A stretch of DNA of 40,917 nt. It comes from an uncultured Lachnospiraceae bacterium (lineage in GTDB: Bacteria > Bacillota > Clostridia > Lachnospirales > Lachnospiraceae). The notes beneath the pieces are model-generated. The model had not been told where the DNA came from. It saw only the letters and a list, made by a program, of their open reading frames with translations, and searched no databases. Position 1 is the stretch's first letter. Each line of letters opens with the position of its first letter. Both the position numbers and the translations under genes were made by a program. Positions 1 to 7,766 of this stretch are shown one piece after another. The stretch is taken from contig CAJTOL010000029.1 of assembly GCA_910577645.1 (NCBI GenBank), forward strand, positions 1-40,917. The letters run 5' to 3'.

Positions 1-744
1 GAGACCGGCATGGGCCTTCAGCTGTGGAAAAATTACGCAGATATTTTTACAATCAATCTCATTACCCCAAATGGGGAGGAAAGCGGCCCCATTGACAGCC
101 GTCTGGGGCCTCAGACCCTGCGTTACCGGGATACCCGGGTTCTTTTGTATTATGGAAAGCCCAGCCCCTTTAGTACGGCCCAGGAGATTTACTTTGACTT
201 TCTTCCACGGAGGGACTATTTAGACAGCGGAATCTGGCGGATCCGTCTGACTCCGGAAAAGGTAGTTACAGGCCGTTACGATCTGTGGCTGCCTTCCCGC
301 AATATTTTAAATCCGGCTACCCGGTTTCTCTATGGAGATCCGGATATTACCCTGACCATTCCCTCCACGGCGGCCAGAGCAATTACGGTAGGGGCCTATG
401 ACAGTTCCTATCAGGCCTATGCGGATTTTTCCGGCAGGGGATTTAACCGCAACGGGTTGGTGAAACCGGATTTGGCAGCCCCGGGGGTGGGGATTATGGC
501 CCCAAGCCGCCAGGGCGGTTATGAACCGGTTACCGGCACTTCCTTTGCAGCGCCTTTTGTCTCCGGCAGCGCAGCGCTTTTGGCTCAGTGGGGGGTGGTG
601 GAAGGGGAGGACCCCTTTTTATATGGAGAAAAAATCAAAGCATTTTTTATCCGCGGCGCCAGACAGCTTCCCGGGTATGATTTTTGGCCGAATCCGCAGT
701 TGGGATATGGGGCATTGTGCGTGAGGGATAGTATACCAGTGTGA
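1..744 (+). CDS. S8 (subtilisin-like) serine peptidase, C-terminal part
   Basis: The reading frame is open from the first base of the window, so the 5' end of the gene lies outside. The visible 247 or so residues contain the subtilase serine motif GTSFAAPFVSGSAALL near residue 180 and, before it, the usual strand-rich segment (TIPSTAARAITVGAYD, then a KPDLAAPG block). The catalytic Asp and His must lie upstream. The stretch before the serine box (roughly residues 20-110) looks like the beta-rich insertion seen in clostridial Csp-like subtilases. Family members hydrolyse peptide bonds; some Csp proteins act in spore germination, but this role is only a possibility here. The gene ends with TGA at 742-744. 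No clear terminator follows. Family assignment is firm; the specific role is not. Confidence 0.85.
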   Translation, partial: ETGMGLQLWKNYADIFTINLITPNGEESGPIDSRLGPQTLRYRDTRVLLYYGKPSPFSTAQEIYFDFLPRRDYLDSGIWRIRLTPEKVVTGRYDLWLPSRNILNPATRFLYGDPDITLTIPSTAARAITVGAYDSSYQAYADFSGRGFNRNGLVKPDLAAPGVGIMAPSRQGGYEPVTGTSFAAPFVSGSAALLAQWGVVEGEDPFLYGEKIKAFFIRGARQLPGYDFWPNPQLGYGALCVRDSIPV

Positions 745-801
745 GTGTAGTAAATTATAGAACCGCTAAAAAATGTTCAATAAAAGCTGTAAAAATTTAC
801 G

Positions 802-829
802 TTGAATTTCACGACTTTTTGTGTATAAT
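802..829 (+). promoter_or_regulatory. Putative sigma-A promoter of the toxin-antitoxin pair
   Basis: TTGAAT at 802-807 and TATAAT at 824-829 are 16 bases apart and lie about 48 bases before the antitoxin start. No other gene lies between, so this is the likely promoter of the two-gene operon. Confidence 0.55.
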
Positions 830-876
830 AAAAGTGGCAGAAATAATTATGAAGTCAAGGAAGGAGCTAAAAGAAT

Positions 877-1125
877 ATGGCAAATATTTTACCAGTATCT
901 GATTTGAGAAATTATAATGAAGTCCTGAAAAATTGCCACAGAGGAGAACCGGTATATTTGACTAAGAATGGCAGAGGCCGTTTCGTAGTCATGGATATTG
1001 AAGATTATGAGAGCGATCGTGCAGAGAAAAAGCTTCTGATGAAGTTACAGGAAGCAGAAGAAGCAGTGAAAGACGGTGAAGGCTGGCTTGATCTGGATGA
1101 ATTGAAAGCACTTGTAGGGGAATAA
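877..1125 (+). CDS. Type II antitoxin, Phd/YefM family
   Basis: An 82-residue protein. The N-terminal half (ANILPVSDLRNYNEVLKN, then VYLTKNGRGRFVVMDIEDYE) is the typical Phd/YefM DNA-binding fold: a short strand, the SDLR helix, and the strand pair before the MDIEDYE segment. The acidic C-terminal half (EEAVKDGEGWLDLDELKALVGE) is the kind of tail that wraps and inhibits the toxin. A good ribosome binding site (AAGGAG at about 860) precedes the ATG. The toxin gene starts one base after the stop codon. Family knowledge: such antitoxins neutralise the partner and repress their own operon. Inferred from sequence: this pair is a complete, intact module. Confidence 0.9.
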   Translation: MANILPVSDLRNYNEVLKNCHRGEPVYLTKNGRGRFVVMDIEDYESDRAEKKLLMKLQEAEEAVKDGEGWLDLDELKALVGE

Positions 1126-1126
1126 A

Positions 1127-1426
1127 ATGTTAAAACTGCGGATCAATCCGATTGTTGCAAAGGATCTGAAGAAAATCCGAGATTATATTGCCGAGGATAA
1201 TGAAGAATATGCTGCAAAGACTATAAAGGAAATTTATGGTAAGTTTGAGAATCTTCAGATGTTTCCAGGAATTGGTTCGGATCTTTCTAAGAGAGTCAGC
1301 TTTCGGACAGACTATAAATATGCGATATGGGAAGATTATGTGATCATATATAAATTTAAAAATAAGTTTGTAGAGATTTATCGTGTGGTTAACCGGTATC
1401 AGGATATTACGCGAATCTTTGAATGA
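1127..1426 (+). CDS. Type II toxin, RelE/ParE superfamily
   Basis: A 99-residue basic protein whose fold signature matches RelE/ParE: an N-terminal strand (LKLRINPIVAKDLKKI), two helices (DYIAEDNEEYAAKTIKEIYGKFENL), the FPGIG turn, and C-terminal strands ending in EIYRVVNRYQDITRIF. The ATG lies one base after the antitoxin stop, so translation is probably coupled. RelE members cut mRNA on the ribosome whereas ParE members poison gyrase; the sequence alone does not decide between them, although the R-V-x-x-R-Y-Q-D C-terminus is common in the YoeB/RelE-like and ParE-like Firmicute proteins. The gene abuts a broken gene at 1422, suggesting an insertion or deletion junction. Confidence 0.88.
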   Translation: MLKLRINPIVAKDLKKIRDYIAEDNEEYAAKTIKEIYGKFENLQMFPGIGSDLSKRVSFRTDYKYAIWEDYVIIYKFKNKFVEIYRVVNRYQDITRIFE

Positions 1427-1604
1427 AAATATTGCCGGATTTATGTATAAATGCGGTATTTGTGAAGAACGAGGCAACGGTTACGATAAAATAATTGAAG
1501 TTACAGGAAAGAATGAATTGTTAGCTCCGAAAATCCCTGCTTTGTGTCCGCAAAACCTTGCAGATAGCGACTTAATCAGCTTATGCTGCGTAATTTTTCC
1601 ATGA
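1422..1604 (+). pseudogene. Remnant of an AlbA_2/ATPase-type (divergent AAA-4) regulator gene
   Basis: Starting at 1422, in a frame different from the toxin, the translation reads NENIAGFMYKCGICEERG followed by NGYDKII. This resembles the conserved C-terminal block of the AlbA_2-domain ATP-binding proteins, whose usual form is RNxxLAxFMRRxGICEERGSGIDKV. No upstream domain exists: the toxin gene occupies the space. The match fades after LLAPKIPAL and the frame ends at a TGA at 1602-1604. I read it as a 5'-deleted stub. It could still be expressed as a read-through peptide from the toxin promoter, but I see no ribosome binding site for it. Confidence 0.5.
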
Positions 1605-1612
1605 TATTATAG

Positions 1613-1642
1613 AGGGCGAAAGCACTCGTTGCTTTCGTCCCT
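1613..1642. terminator. Hairpin after the gene remnant, possible terminator
   Basis: AGGGCGAAAGCA (1613-1624) pairs with TGCTTTCGTCCCT (1630-1642), a 12-bp stem with one bulged base and a five-base loop. No T-run follows on either strand, so terminator function is uncertain. It sits between the toxin-side remnant and the convergent epimerase gene. Confidence 0.35.
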
Positions 1643-1719
1643 TAATGACCCCACAGCAGGGGGCTATTTGACCATAATCTCCCCAATAAACCGGAATTTG
1701 ACAAGCCTATCAGGTAGGC

Positions 1720-2628
1720 TCATTTTGTGCAACTAAAGTTTATATCAATATAATCGATATAAGCTTTTTTAGCCACTTGGTCAGAGTGACCCTTGTACCA
1801 ATCAAAACATTCACATAACCCATCTTCTAATGAAATAGTATCATTTATCAAATTATATTGTTTTGACACATCAAGGCAGTATTCATAATTATAAAAACTA
1901 AAATAATTTCTTTGTTCGATATCATCATATATATTTACAAATTCAACCTTTTTTCCGACTATGCGATAGCAAATTTCAACCCATTCACGAATTGAGATAG
2001 TTTCTTTATTACCAACATTAAAAATACGTTGTTTTGGGTGAAAGCTTAGTAATGAATCAATAAATTTGCATAAGTCCTTAACGTGGAAAAACTGCAATTG
2101 CATTTCTCCGTTTTGAGGCAAATAAAAGGCTCTTCCTTGCATAGCACAATCAAAAACAAAAGCTTCTCTGTACACGTTATTCATTGGGCCATATAAATAT
2201 GGTGGTCTGATAATGTATGCATTAGGATTTCTTTTCTGCAATGTCTGCTCCGCTTCAATTTTATCTGTTCCGTATTTCCCCCAATACTTATTAGTACCCA
2301 ATTGGCTGTCTTCTGCAAAAGGTTGTTTGCACCACTCCGGATAAACAGCACTTGAGCTAATGAATATATAATCATCATAACTTCTAAGCGAATGAAGCAG
2401 CAAATCAATATCTTTAGAGCAATAGGCAGTATCAATAATAATGTTAAAGTGATAATTTTTAAGAATATCACCTAAATTATGTCTGTCAGCTTCAATGAGT
2501 TTTACACCAGCAGATTGCTCACGGCTGTTTCTGTTGAGCACATAAACATCATACCCATTTGCTGCGTAATATTCAGCAATGTATTTACTAACGAATACAG
2601 TTCCACCTGTTACAAGCATTTTTTTCAT
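1720..2628 (-). CDS. SDR-family NAD(P)-dependent epimerase/dehydratase-like protein
   Basis: A 302-residue extended short-chain dehydrogenase/reductase. Visible marks are the N-terminal Rossmann strand (KKMLVTGGT), the SSSAVY strand that carries the catalytic Ser, the YGTDK form of YxxxK, the RPPYLYGP segment after it, and a C-terminal substrate domain with the FNVGN and SIREWVE blocks typical of NAD-dependent epimerases. The glycine-rich loop is unusual: TGGTVFVS instead of TGGTGFVG, so two of the three loop glycines are replaced. The gene is much more AT-rich than the flanking genes and stands alone on the reverse strand, which suggests horizontal transfer. Substrate unknown; a nucleotide-sugar epimerase or a regulatory SDR are both possible. 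Confidence 0.8.
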   Translation of the reverse strand: MKKMLVTGGTVFVSKYIAEYYAANGYDVYVLNRNSREQSAGVKLIEADRHNLGDILKNYHFNIIIDTAYCSKDIDLLLHSLRSYDDYIFISSSAVYPEWCKQPFAEDSQLGTNKYWGKYGTDKIEAEQTLQKRNPNAYIIRPPYLYGPMNNVYREAFVFDCAMQGRAFYLPQNGEMQLQFFHVKDLCKFIDSLLSFHPKQRIFNVGNKETISIREWVEICYRIVGKKVEFVNIYDDIEQRNYFSFYNYEYCLDVSKQYNLINDTISLEDGLCECFDWYKGHSDQVAKKAYIDYIDINFSCTK

Positions 2629-2907
2629 TTTGTATCTCCCAATATAAATACCCTCACGTTCAAACTCCTATTTGTCGCTCTGCTCAGATTATATAAAAAT
2701 AGCGTCATTGCTTTCTGACTTTTATCATACCACATTTTCCCCTGCCTTTCCATTCCGTTTTGCAAGCCTTACGGTGATAGGCATTTGCAAAAACACAAAG
2801 ATGGTTTGGGAACATTCCCGACCAGCGATTTTTCAGAAGAATGATGTTGCACGCATATCAGGTTGTAAAATTCCAGTCAGAATTCCAGCCAGAACCCGGC
2901 ATATTTA
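2629..2907. other. Gene-free stretch between divergent genes
   Basis: Between the epimerase start and the chemoreceptor promoter there is no convincing gene. A 79-codon open frame at 2672-2911 has neither a ribosome binding site nor a recognisable family. The left part should hold the epimerase promoter on the reverse strand, but I could not pick out a clear -35/-10 pair. Confidence 0.4.
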
Positions 2908-2937
2908 TTGACAATTCACGGCTCAATATTCTATAAT
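2908..2937 (+). promoter_or_regulatory. Promoter of the chemoreceptor gene
   Basis: TTGACA at 2908-2913 and TATAAT at 2932-2937 are separated by 18 bases. Both hexamers are perfect consensus. Transcription would start near 2944, leaving about 93 bases of untranslated leader. Confidence 0.7.
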
Positions 2938-2944
2938 AATATTA

Positions 2945-3031
2945 AAATTACCTTTGGCGGATAGAGGTGTGGGAGTCCTTATCCGCTTAGGGTGGCAGGT
3001 TACAAATAATAAATTGTAAAATGGGAGTGTA
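2945..3031 (+). promoter_or_regulatory. Structured 5' leader of the chemoreceptor mRNA
   Basis: The leader contains a strong hairpin: GCGGATA-G-AGG (from 2957) pairs with CCTTATCCGC, a 10-bp stem with one bulged G. A second, AT-rich stem (TTACAA with TTGTAA) lies just before the ribosome binding site. An ACCT before the first stem can pair with AGGT after it, closing a larger fold. The core motifs of c-di-GMP-I, fluoride, ZTP and yybP-ykoY riboswitches were not recognised. Function unknown; leader-level control of the receptor is an inference. Confidence 0.35.
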
Positions 3032-3036
3032 TTGAG

Positions 3037-5010
3037 ATGAACAGTATCCGAAAAAAAATCACAGTCTGTCTGATTGCGACGGTTTTTGTCGCCTTGCTTG
3101 CAGTAGGGCTCTCCAGTATGGCTCTGAATTACAGGAGTACTCTGACCACAGTAGAACAGATGATGGGAGAAACAGCCGTCCTGGCCGGGGAGCGTATTGA
3201 ACAGGAATTGGGGGCATATCGAAATGTGGCTATGGATACAGGCTGTATCCCCCAGCTGTCAGATGGAGAGGTATCAGTAGAAGAAAAACGGGCGATTATA
3301 GACGAGAGGGTGCGTATGCACGGCTTCCAGCGGGGCAATATTGTCGGGGCAGATGGAATCAGTATTTTTGACGGAAATGATTATTCTGACCGGGAATATG
3401 TGAAGCAGGCCATGGGAGGGAATGTATACGTATCCGAGCCGCTGGTAAGTAAAGTTACAGGAGAGCTTTCTATTATGGTGGCAGCTCCGCTTTATGCCGG
3501 CGGGAATCAGGGCTCTGAGATTGTGGGTGTGATTTATTTTGTACCTCCGGAGACATTTTTGAACGACATTGTGTCTTCTATCAAGATAAGTGAGAGCAGC
3601 CACGCCTATATGATCAATAAGTCCGGGGATACCATTGCCGATACTACTTTGGAGACCATTACTACCCAGAATATTGAGCGGGAAGCACAGAGCGATTCCT
3701 CTCTGAAGGATCTGGCCGCCATACATAGCGCCATGCGCCAGGGCAGAGAAGGCTTTGACAGTTTCCACGCGTCTGACGGCCCCCGCTTTGCGGCCTATGC
3801 CCCGGTAGGCGGTACGGACGGCTGGAGTGTGGCTGTCACTGCTATGAAAAAGGATTACCTGGCCGAGACCTATTTCGGTATGTTTGTTAATATAGCGGTT
3901 ATGATTGTTTCCGTCCTGGCATCCGTTATTGTGGCGCTGAAGCTGTCCAACAATATCAGCGTGCCTATGCAGGCCTGCGCCAGACGAATGAAGCTTCTGG
4001 TAGAGGGAGACTTGACTTCCCCTATTCCTCAGAGCCACGGACAGGACGAAACCGCCGAACTGACCAGATCTACAGCAGAATTGGTAACAGGTCTTAACAC
4101 CATTATTCACGACATTGGCTATCTGCTTACAGAAATGGCAGGAAAGAATTTTGATATACAATCTGCCCATCGGGAAGCTTATGTGGGAAGCTTTCAGGGA
4201 ATTTTGGAGTCCGTGCGGACCTTAAAAGTCCAGCTGAGCGCCACCATGAAGCAGATAAATTCGTCTGCCAAAGAGGTTTCTGCCGCCAGTGACCATGTCT
4301 CCAGCGGGGCTCAGACTCTGAGTCAGGGAGCTATCATGCAGGCGAGCTCGGTGGAGGAGCTGGCTTCTACCATTAGTGAAATCTCCGCCAGTGCAAAGCA
4401 AACCAGCTCTGCCGCAGAAGAGGCAGGTCATTTTGTGGAGCAGGCCGGTGCACAGCTGAATGCCAGTGTGGAGCATGTGGGGGAACTGAACGGCGCTATG
4501 GAAAAAATCTTCAGCTCTTCCAAGGAAATATCCGCTATTATCGGCACAATAGAAAGCATTGCATTTCAGACCAACATTTTGGCCTTAAATGCCGCTGTAG
4601 AAGCTGCGCGTGCAGGCGCTTCCGGTAAAGGATTTGCTGTTGTTGCCAATGAGGTACGGAACCTGGCGTCTAAATCTGACGAGGCCGCTAAGGCTACCAA
4701 AGAATTAATCGAACATTCCATTGAAGCTGCCAACGAGGGCGGCGAGGCGGTATCCAGAGTCACAGCATCTCTGGAACGCACCAGCGTTTTGGCAGGCAAT
4801 GTATCTGCACAGATGAATATTGTAGTGGAGGCCATAGAGAGGCAGACCTCTGCCATTGAACAGGTAAACGGTGGCGTAGAGCAGATTTCTTCTGTGGTGC
4901 AGGCCAACAGCGCCACCTCAGAGGAAAGCGCAGCTGTCAGTGAGGAGCTTTCCGCGGAAGCAGCCAGCCTGAAGAATCTGGTAGATCAATTTACTCTTGC
5001 AAAAGAGTAA
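3037..5010 (+). CDS. Methyl-accepting chemotaxis protein (dCache, HAMP, MCP signalling domain)
   Basis: A 657-residue transmembrane chemoreceptor. Order of parts: TM1 at about residues 8-30; an extracytoplasmic dCache-type sensor domain at about 31-280 (features such as the D-R-EY-KQAM segment and VSEPLVSKVTGE typical of the membrane-distal PAS-like lobe); TM2 at about 283-307; a HAMP domain; then a long coiled-coil signalling domain. The hairpin tip is clear: AFQTNILALNAAVEAARAG followed by GKGFAVVANEVRNLA, where CheA and CheW dock. It senses small ligands, often amino acids or organic acids in this architecture, and modulates the CheA kinase. No other chemotaxis gene is nearby, so it is an orphan receptor locus. 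It has its own promoter and ends before a family A hairpin repeat. Confidence 0.95.
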   Translation: MNSIRKKITVCLIATVFVALLAVGLSSMALNYRSTLTTVEQMMGETAVLAGERIEQELGAYRNVAMDTGCIPQLSDGEVSVEEKRAIIDERVRMHGFQRGNIVGADGISIFDGNDYSDREYVKQAMGGNVYVSEPLVSKVTGELSIMVAAPLYAGGNQGSEIVGVIYFVPPETFLNDIVSSIKISESSHAYMINKSGDTIADTTLETITTQNIEREAQSDSSLKDLAAIHSAMRQGREGFDSFHASDGPRFAAYAPVGGTDGWSVAVTAMKKDYLAETYFGMFVNIAVMIVSVLASVIVALKLSNNISVPMQACARRMKLLVEGDLTSPIPQSHGQDETAELTRSTAELVTGLNTIIHDIGYLLTEMAGKNFDIQSAHREAYVGSFQGILESVRTLKVQLSATMKQINSSAKEVSAASDHVSSGAQTLSQGAIMQASSVEELASTISEISASAKQTSSAAEEAGHFVEQAGAQLNASVEHVGELNGAMEKIFSSSKEISAIIGTIESIAFQTNILALNAAVEAARAGASGKGFAVVANEVRNLASKSDEAAKATKELIEHSIEAANEGGEAVSRVTASLERTSVLAGNVSAQMNIVVEAIERQTSAIEQVNGGVEQISSVVQANSATSEESAAVSEELSAEAASLKNLVDQFTLAKE

Positions 5011-5048
5011 AGCTTTTTTGAAAAATTAAAACCCCTATTCTCTCAGGG

Positions 5049-5150
5049 AGGGGATGCTGCAAAATGAAGAGACTTTCTATTAGCAGATGTTAGCGGGAGC
5101 TGGCGGACAGTGCTGTTAGAAAGTCTCTGTCTTCATTTTGCAAAACCCCT
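5049..5150 (+). repeat. Family A snap-back repeat, copy 1 (long form), likely terminator
   Basis: AGGGG at 5049-5053 pairs with CCCCT at 5146-5150. Inside, TGCAAAATGAAGAGACTTTC pairs with the mirrored arm ending TTCATTTTGCA, with a three-base bulge. The whole 102-base unit folds back on itself. The left arm recurs at 13354, 14997, 18001 and 27847, always just after a gene. A second AAAACCCCT lies at 5028-5036 and could compete for the AGGGG arm. It lies directly after the chemoreceptor stop and probably ends its transcript. Confidence 0.8.
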
Positions 5151-5203
5151 CTTGTATTTTTATTTTATTAAGAACTTGATGAAAAATGATTTTCCTCAGG
5201 GTA

Positions 5204-5232
5204 TTGACAATCGCCAGAAAGTTAGATATAAC
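5204..5232 (+). promoter_or_regulatory. Promoter of the feo gene
   Basis: TTGACA at 5204-5209 and TATAAC at 5227-5232, 17 bases apart. The -10 hexamer lies inside the first of two TTAG-N6-CTAA palindromes. Confidence 0.65.
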
Positions 5233-5250
5233 TAAGTTAGCTTGAACTAA
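5222..5250 (+). promoter_or_regulatory. Tandem TTAG-N6-CTAA palindromes, candidate metalloregulator operator
   Basis: TTAG-ATATAA-CTAA at 5222-5235 and TTAG-CTTGAA-CTAA at 5237-5250 are separated by a single G. They cover the -10 region and the expected start of transcription of the ferrous iron transporter gene. TTAG/CTAA half-sites recall DtxR/IdeR-type operators (consensus TTAGGTTAGnCTAACCTAA), although the spacing within each half differs. Iron-dependent repression is an inference. Confidence 0.5.
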
Positions 5251-5270
5251 TGACGAAAGGGATAACGTAT

Positions 5271-7691
5271 ATGACATTAAAGGAACTGCCGATTGGAGAA
5301 ACTGCCACGATTTTGTCAGTGGGAGGAAAGGGCGCTCTCCGTCAGCATTTATTGGATATGGGGCTGATACAGGGGGCTGAGGTAACGGTTGTAAAATATG
5401 CTCCCATGGGAGATCCTATAGAGCTGAAAATACATGGCTATGAGCTGACTATCCGTCTGGATGATGCGGCAAAAATTGAAATCAGCAGCATCCCCGGCAG
5501 AGAAGCCCCGGAACAGATAGAGAATGGAAAGGAACAGACAGAAAGCCGGGAAGAAACCGGGAAGGAAGCCGCCCACAGACAGAAGAGGGGCAGCAGAGAA
5601 ACGGCAGGCAAGAGGAAGCGGGCCGAACATCCCGGCTACGGAGAGAGCGGAAGGTATCATGAGAAAAAGACGGAGAATCCGCTGCCGGAGAAGGAGACCC
5701 TGACCTTTGCCCTGGTGGGAAATCAGAACTGTGGAAAAACCACCCTGTTTAACCAGCTTACCGGCGCAAACCAGCATGTGGGAAACTTTCCTGGCGTTAC
5801 GGTAGATCGGAAGGACGGCGTTATAAAAGGGTATGCCAACACCCTGATTACGGATCTTCCGGGAATCTATTCCATGTCCCCCTACAGCAGTGAAGAAATT
5901 GTAACCAGAGAATTTTTACTGGAGGAGCGGCCAAGGGGAATTATTAACATTGTAGACGCCACCAATATTGAGCGGAATCTGTATCTGACAATGCAGCTTT
6001 TGGAGCTTCAGATGCCTATGGTGGTGGCGCTCAACATGATGGATGAACTGCGGGAAAATGGAGGGGCTGTTTTGGTAAACGAGATGGAAGCCTATCTGGG
6101 AGTTCCGGTAGTTCCCATCTCTGCCGCGAAAGGCGAAGGAATTGACGAGCTGGTAAAGCATGCTGTACATATTGCAAAGTACCAGGAAGCGCCGGAAAAA
6201 GCGGATCTCTGCGGAGACACAGAAAGCGGGGTTCACAGAGGCATCCATGCGGTTATGCATTTAATTGAGGATCATGCCCGGAAAGCCGGAATCCCGGTCC
6301 GGTTTGCCGCCAGCAAGATTTTAGAGGGGGATCAGAAGATTTTAGAAAAACTGTCCCTTTCTCAAAATGAGTTGGAGATGCTGGAGCACATTGCCTGTCA
6401 AACAGAAGAAGAAACCGGCCTGGATAGGGCTTCCGCCATTGCCGGTATGCGGTTTGAGTTTATAGGGAAGGTCTGCAAAAATACGGTGATTAAGCCCAGG
6501 GAAAGCAGGGAGCGAACCAGAAGTAAACATCTGGATCAGATCCTTACAGGAAAATATACAGGGATCCCTGCGTTTATCGGCATTATGGGGCTGGTGTTCT
6601 GGCTTACTTTTAATGTGGTGGGAGCCGCTTTGCAGGGGATTCTGGAAAACGCTATTACATGGATTACGGGGCAGGCCGATAAAGGACTGACGGCGGCAGG
6701 AGTGAATGAGGTGCTCCATTCTCTGCTGATCAACGGTGTGTTTAGCGGAGTAGGAGGAGTATTAAGTTTCCTTCCGATTATTGTGACCCTGTTCTTTTTC
6801 CTGTCTATTTTGGAGGACAGCGGCTACATGGCGAGAGTGGCCTTTATTATGGATAAGCTTTTGAGAAAGCTGGGGTTATCAGGGCGCAGTATTGTGCCTA
6901 TGCTCATTGGCTTTGGCTGTACGGTGCCGGGGGTTATGGCAAGCAGGACACTGCCGTCCCAGAGAGACAGGAAAATGACGATTCTCCTTACTCCCTTTAT
7001 GAGCTGTACGGCAAAGCTTCCTATCTATGCCTTTTTTACAGAAGTCTTTTTTCCGGAACAGGGGGCATTGGTGATGATTTGCCTGTATGTACTGGGGATT
7101 GTAACGGGAATTTTTATGGCCCTTATTTTTAAGAAAACCATGTTTACCGGGGAGGCGGTGCCCTTTGTTATGGAACTTCCCAACTATCGGATGCCTGGAG
7201 CCCAAAATGTGGCCCGGCTCCTCTGGGATAAAGCAAAAGATTTCCTGGAACGGGCTTTTACGGTGATTTTCCTTGCCACGATTATTATCTGGTTCCTTCA
7301 AAGCTTTGACATGCAGTTTAATATGGTGGAGGATTCTCATAACAGCATTCTGGCCATGGCGGCGGGAATGATCTCTCCTGTATTTAAACCTTTAGGCTTT
7401 GGGGACTGGAGGATTTCCACAGCCCTGATCTCTGGATTTATGGCCAAGGAAAGCGTGGTTTCTACCCTGACGGTACTGTTTGGAACCACAGACACCCTGC
7501 TGACCGGACTGACAACGGCGGGAGCCGCATCCCTTTTGGTGTTCTGCCTTCTGTATACTCCCTGCGTTGCGGCGGTTGCAGCAGTGAAGCAGGAGCTGGG
7601 GGGAAAATGGGCGGCAGCGGTTGCCTTTGGGCAGTGCGCGGTTGCCTGGGCGGTTTCCTTTCTGTTATACCATATCATTATCATTTTTTAA
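5271..7691 (+). CDS. feoB: Ferrous iron transporter, FeoA-FeoB fusion
   Basis: An 806-residue fusion. Residues 1-75 are a FeoA (SH3-like) domain (TLKELPIGETATILSVGG, then LLDMGLIQGAEV). A charged linker of about 65 residues follows. The FeoB part starts near 140 with the small GTPase: G1 motif GNQNCGKT at 150-157, then NFPGVTVDRKDG, DLPGIYSM, and NMMD. The C-terminal part holds the FeoB pore with Gate motifs (GFGCTVPGVMASRTL and PFMSCTAKLPIYAF) and about eight membrane segments. It imports Fe(II). I prefer the ATG at 5271 over the one at 5250 because AAAGGG sits about 10 bases before 5271 and nothing suitable precedes 5250, which also overlaps the palindromes. No separate feoA or feoC is present. 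Usual FeoB length is 650-770, so the extra length is the FeoA domain. Confidence 0.93.
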   Translation: MTLKELPIGETATILSVGGKGALRQHLLDMGLIQGAEVTVVKYAPMGDPIELKIHGYELTIRLDDAAKIEISSIPGREAPEQIENGKEQTESREETGKEAAHRQKRGSRETAGKRKRAEHPGYGESGRYHEKKTENPLPEKETLTFALVGNQNCGKTTLFNQLTGANQHVGNFPGVTVDRKDGVIKGYANTLITDLPGIYSMSPYSSEEIVTREFLLEERPRGIINIVDATNIERNLYLTMQLLELQMPMVVALNMMDELRENGGAVLVNEMEAYLGVPVVPISAAKGEGIDELVKHAVHIAKYQEAPEKADLCGDTESGVHRGIHAVMHLIEDHARKAGIPVRFAASKILEGDQKILEKLSLSQNELEMLEHIACQTEEETGLDRASAIAGMRFEFIGKVCKNTVIKPRESRERTRSKHLDQILTGKYTGIPAFIGIMGLVFWLTFNVVGAALQGILENAITWITGQADKGLTAAGVNEVLHSLLINGVFSGVGGVLSFLPIIVTLFFFLSILEDSGYMARVAFIMDKLLRKLGLSGRSIVPMLIGFGCTVPGVMASRTLPSQRDRKMTILLTPFMSCTAKLPIYAFFTEVFFPEQGALVMICLYVLGIVTGIFMALIFKKTMFTGEAVPFVMELPNYRMPGAQNVARLLWDKAKDFLERAFTVIFLATIIIWFLQSFDMQFNMVEDSHNSILAMAAGMISPVFKPLGFGDWRISTALISGFMAKESVVSTLTVLFGTTDTLLTGLTTAGAASLLVFCLLYTPCVAAVAAVKQELGGKWAAAVAFGQCAVAWAVSFLLYHIIIIF

Positions 7692-7714
7692 ATAGAGTTT
7701 CCTTCATAAAAGGT

Positions 7715-7752
7715 CAGCCGGCAGCTGGATGCAAATCCAGACTTGCCGGCTG
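7715..7752 (+). terminator. Terminator after feoB
   Basis: CAGCCGGCA (7715-7723) pairs with TGCCGGCTG (7744-7752), with an inner CTGGAT/ATCCAG stem. The following bases are only moderately T-rich. It lies 24 bases after the feoB stop. Confidence 0.6.
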
Positions 7753-7766
7753 TGTGTATTTTAGGA

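Noticed and set aside
2672..2911. A 79-codon frame between the epimerase and chemoreceptor genes
   Set aside because: No ribosome binding site, no family resemblance, and it runs into the chemoreceptor promoter.
2945..3031. c-di-GMP-I riboswitch in the chemoreceptor leader
   Set aside because: The conserved core with GACGCAAAGCC-type sequence is not present; kept only as an unidentified structured leader.
3274..4170. A 298-codon open frame on the reverse strand inside the chemoreceptor gene
   Set aside because: No ribosome binding site or family resemblance; it is the antisense of a strong, complete coding region.
5250..5270. Longer feo start at ATG 5250
   Set aside because: Lies within the palindromes and has no ribosome binding site; 5271 is better placed and starts at the usual FeoA N-terminus.
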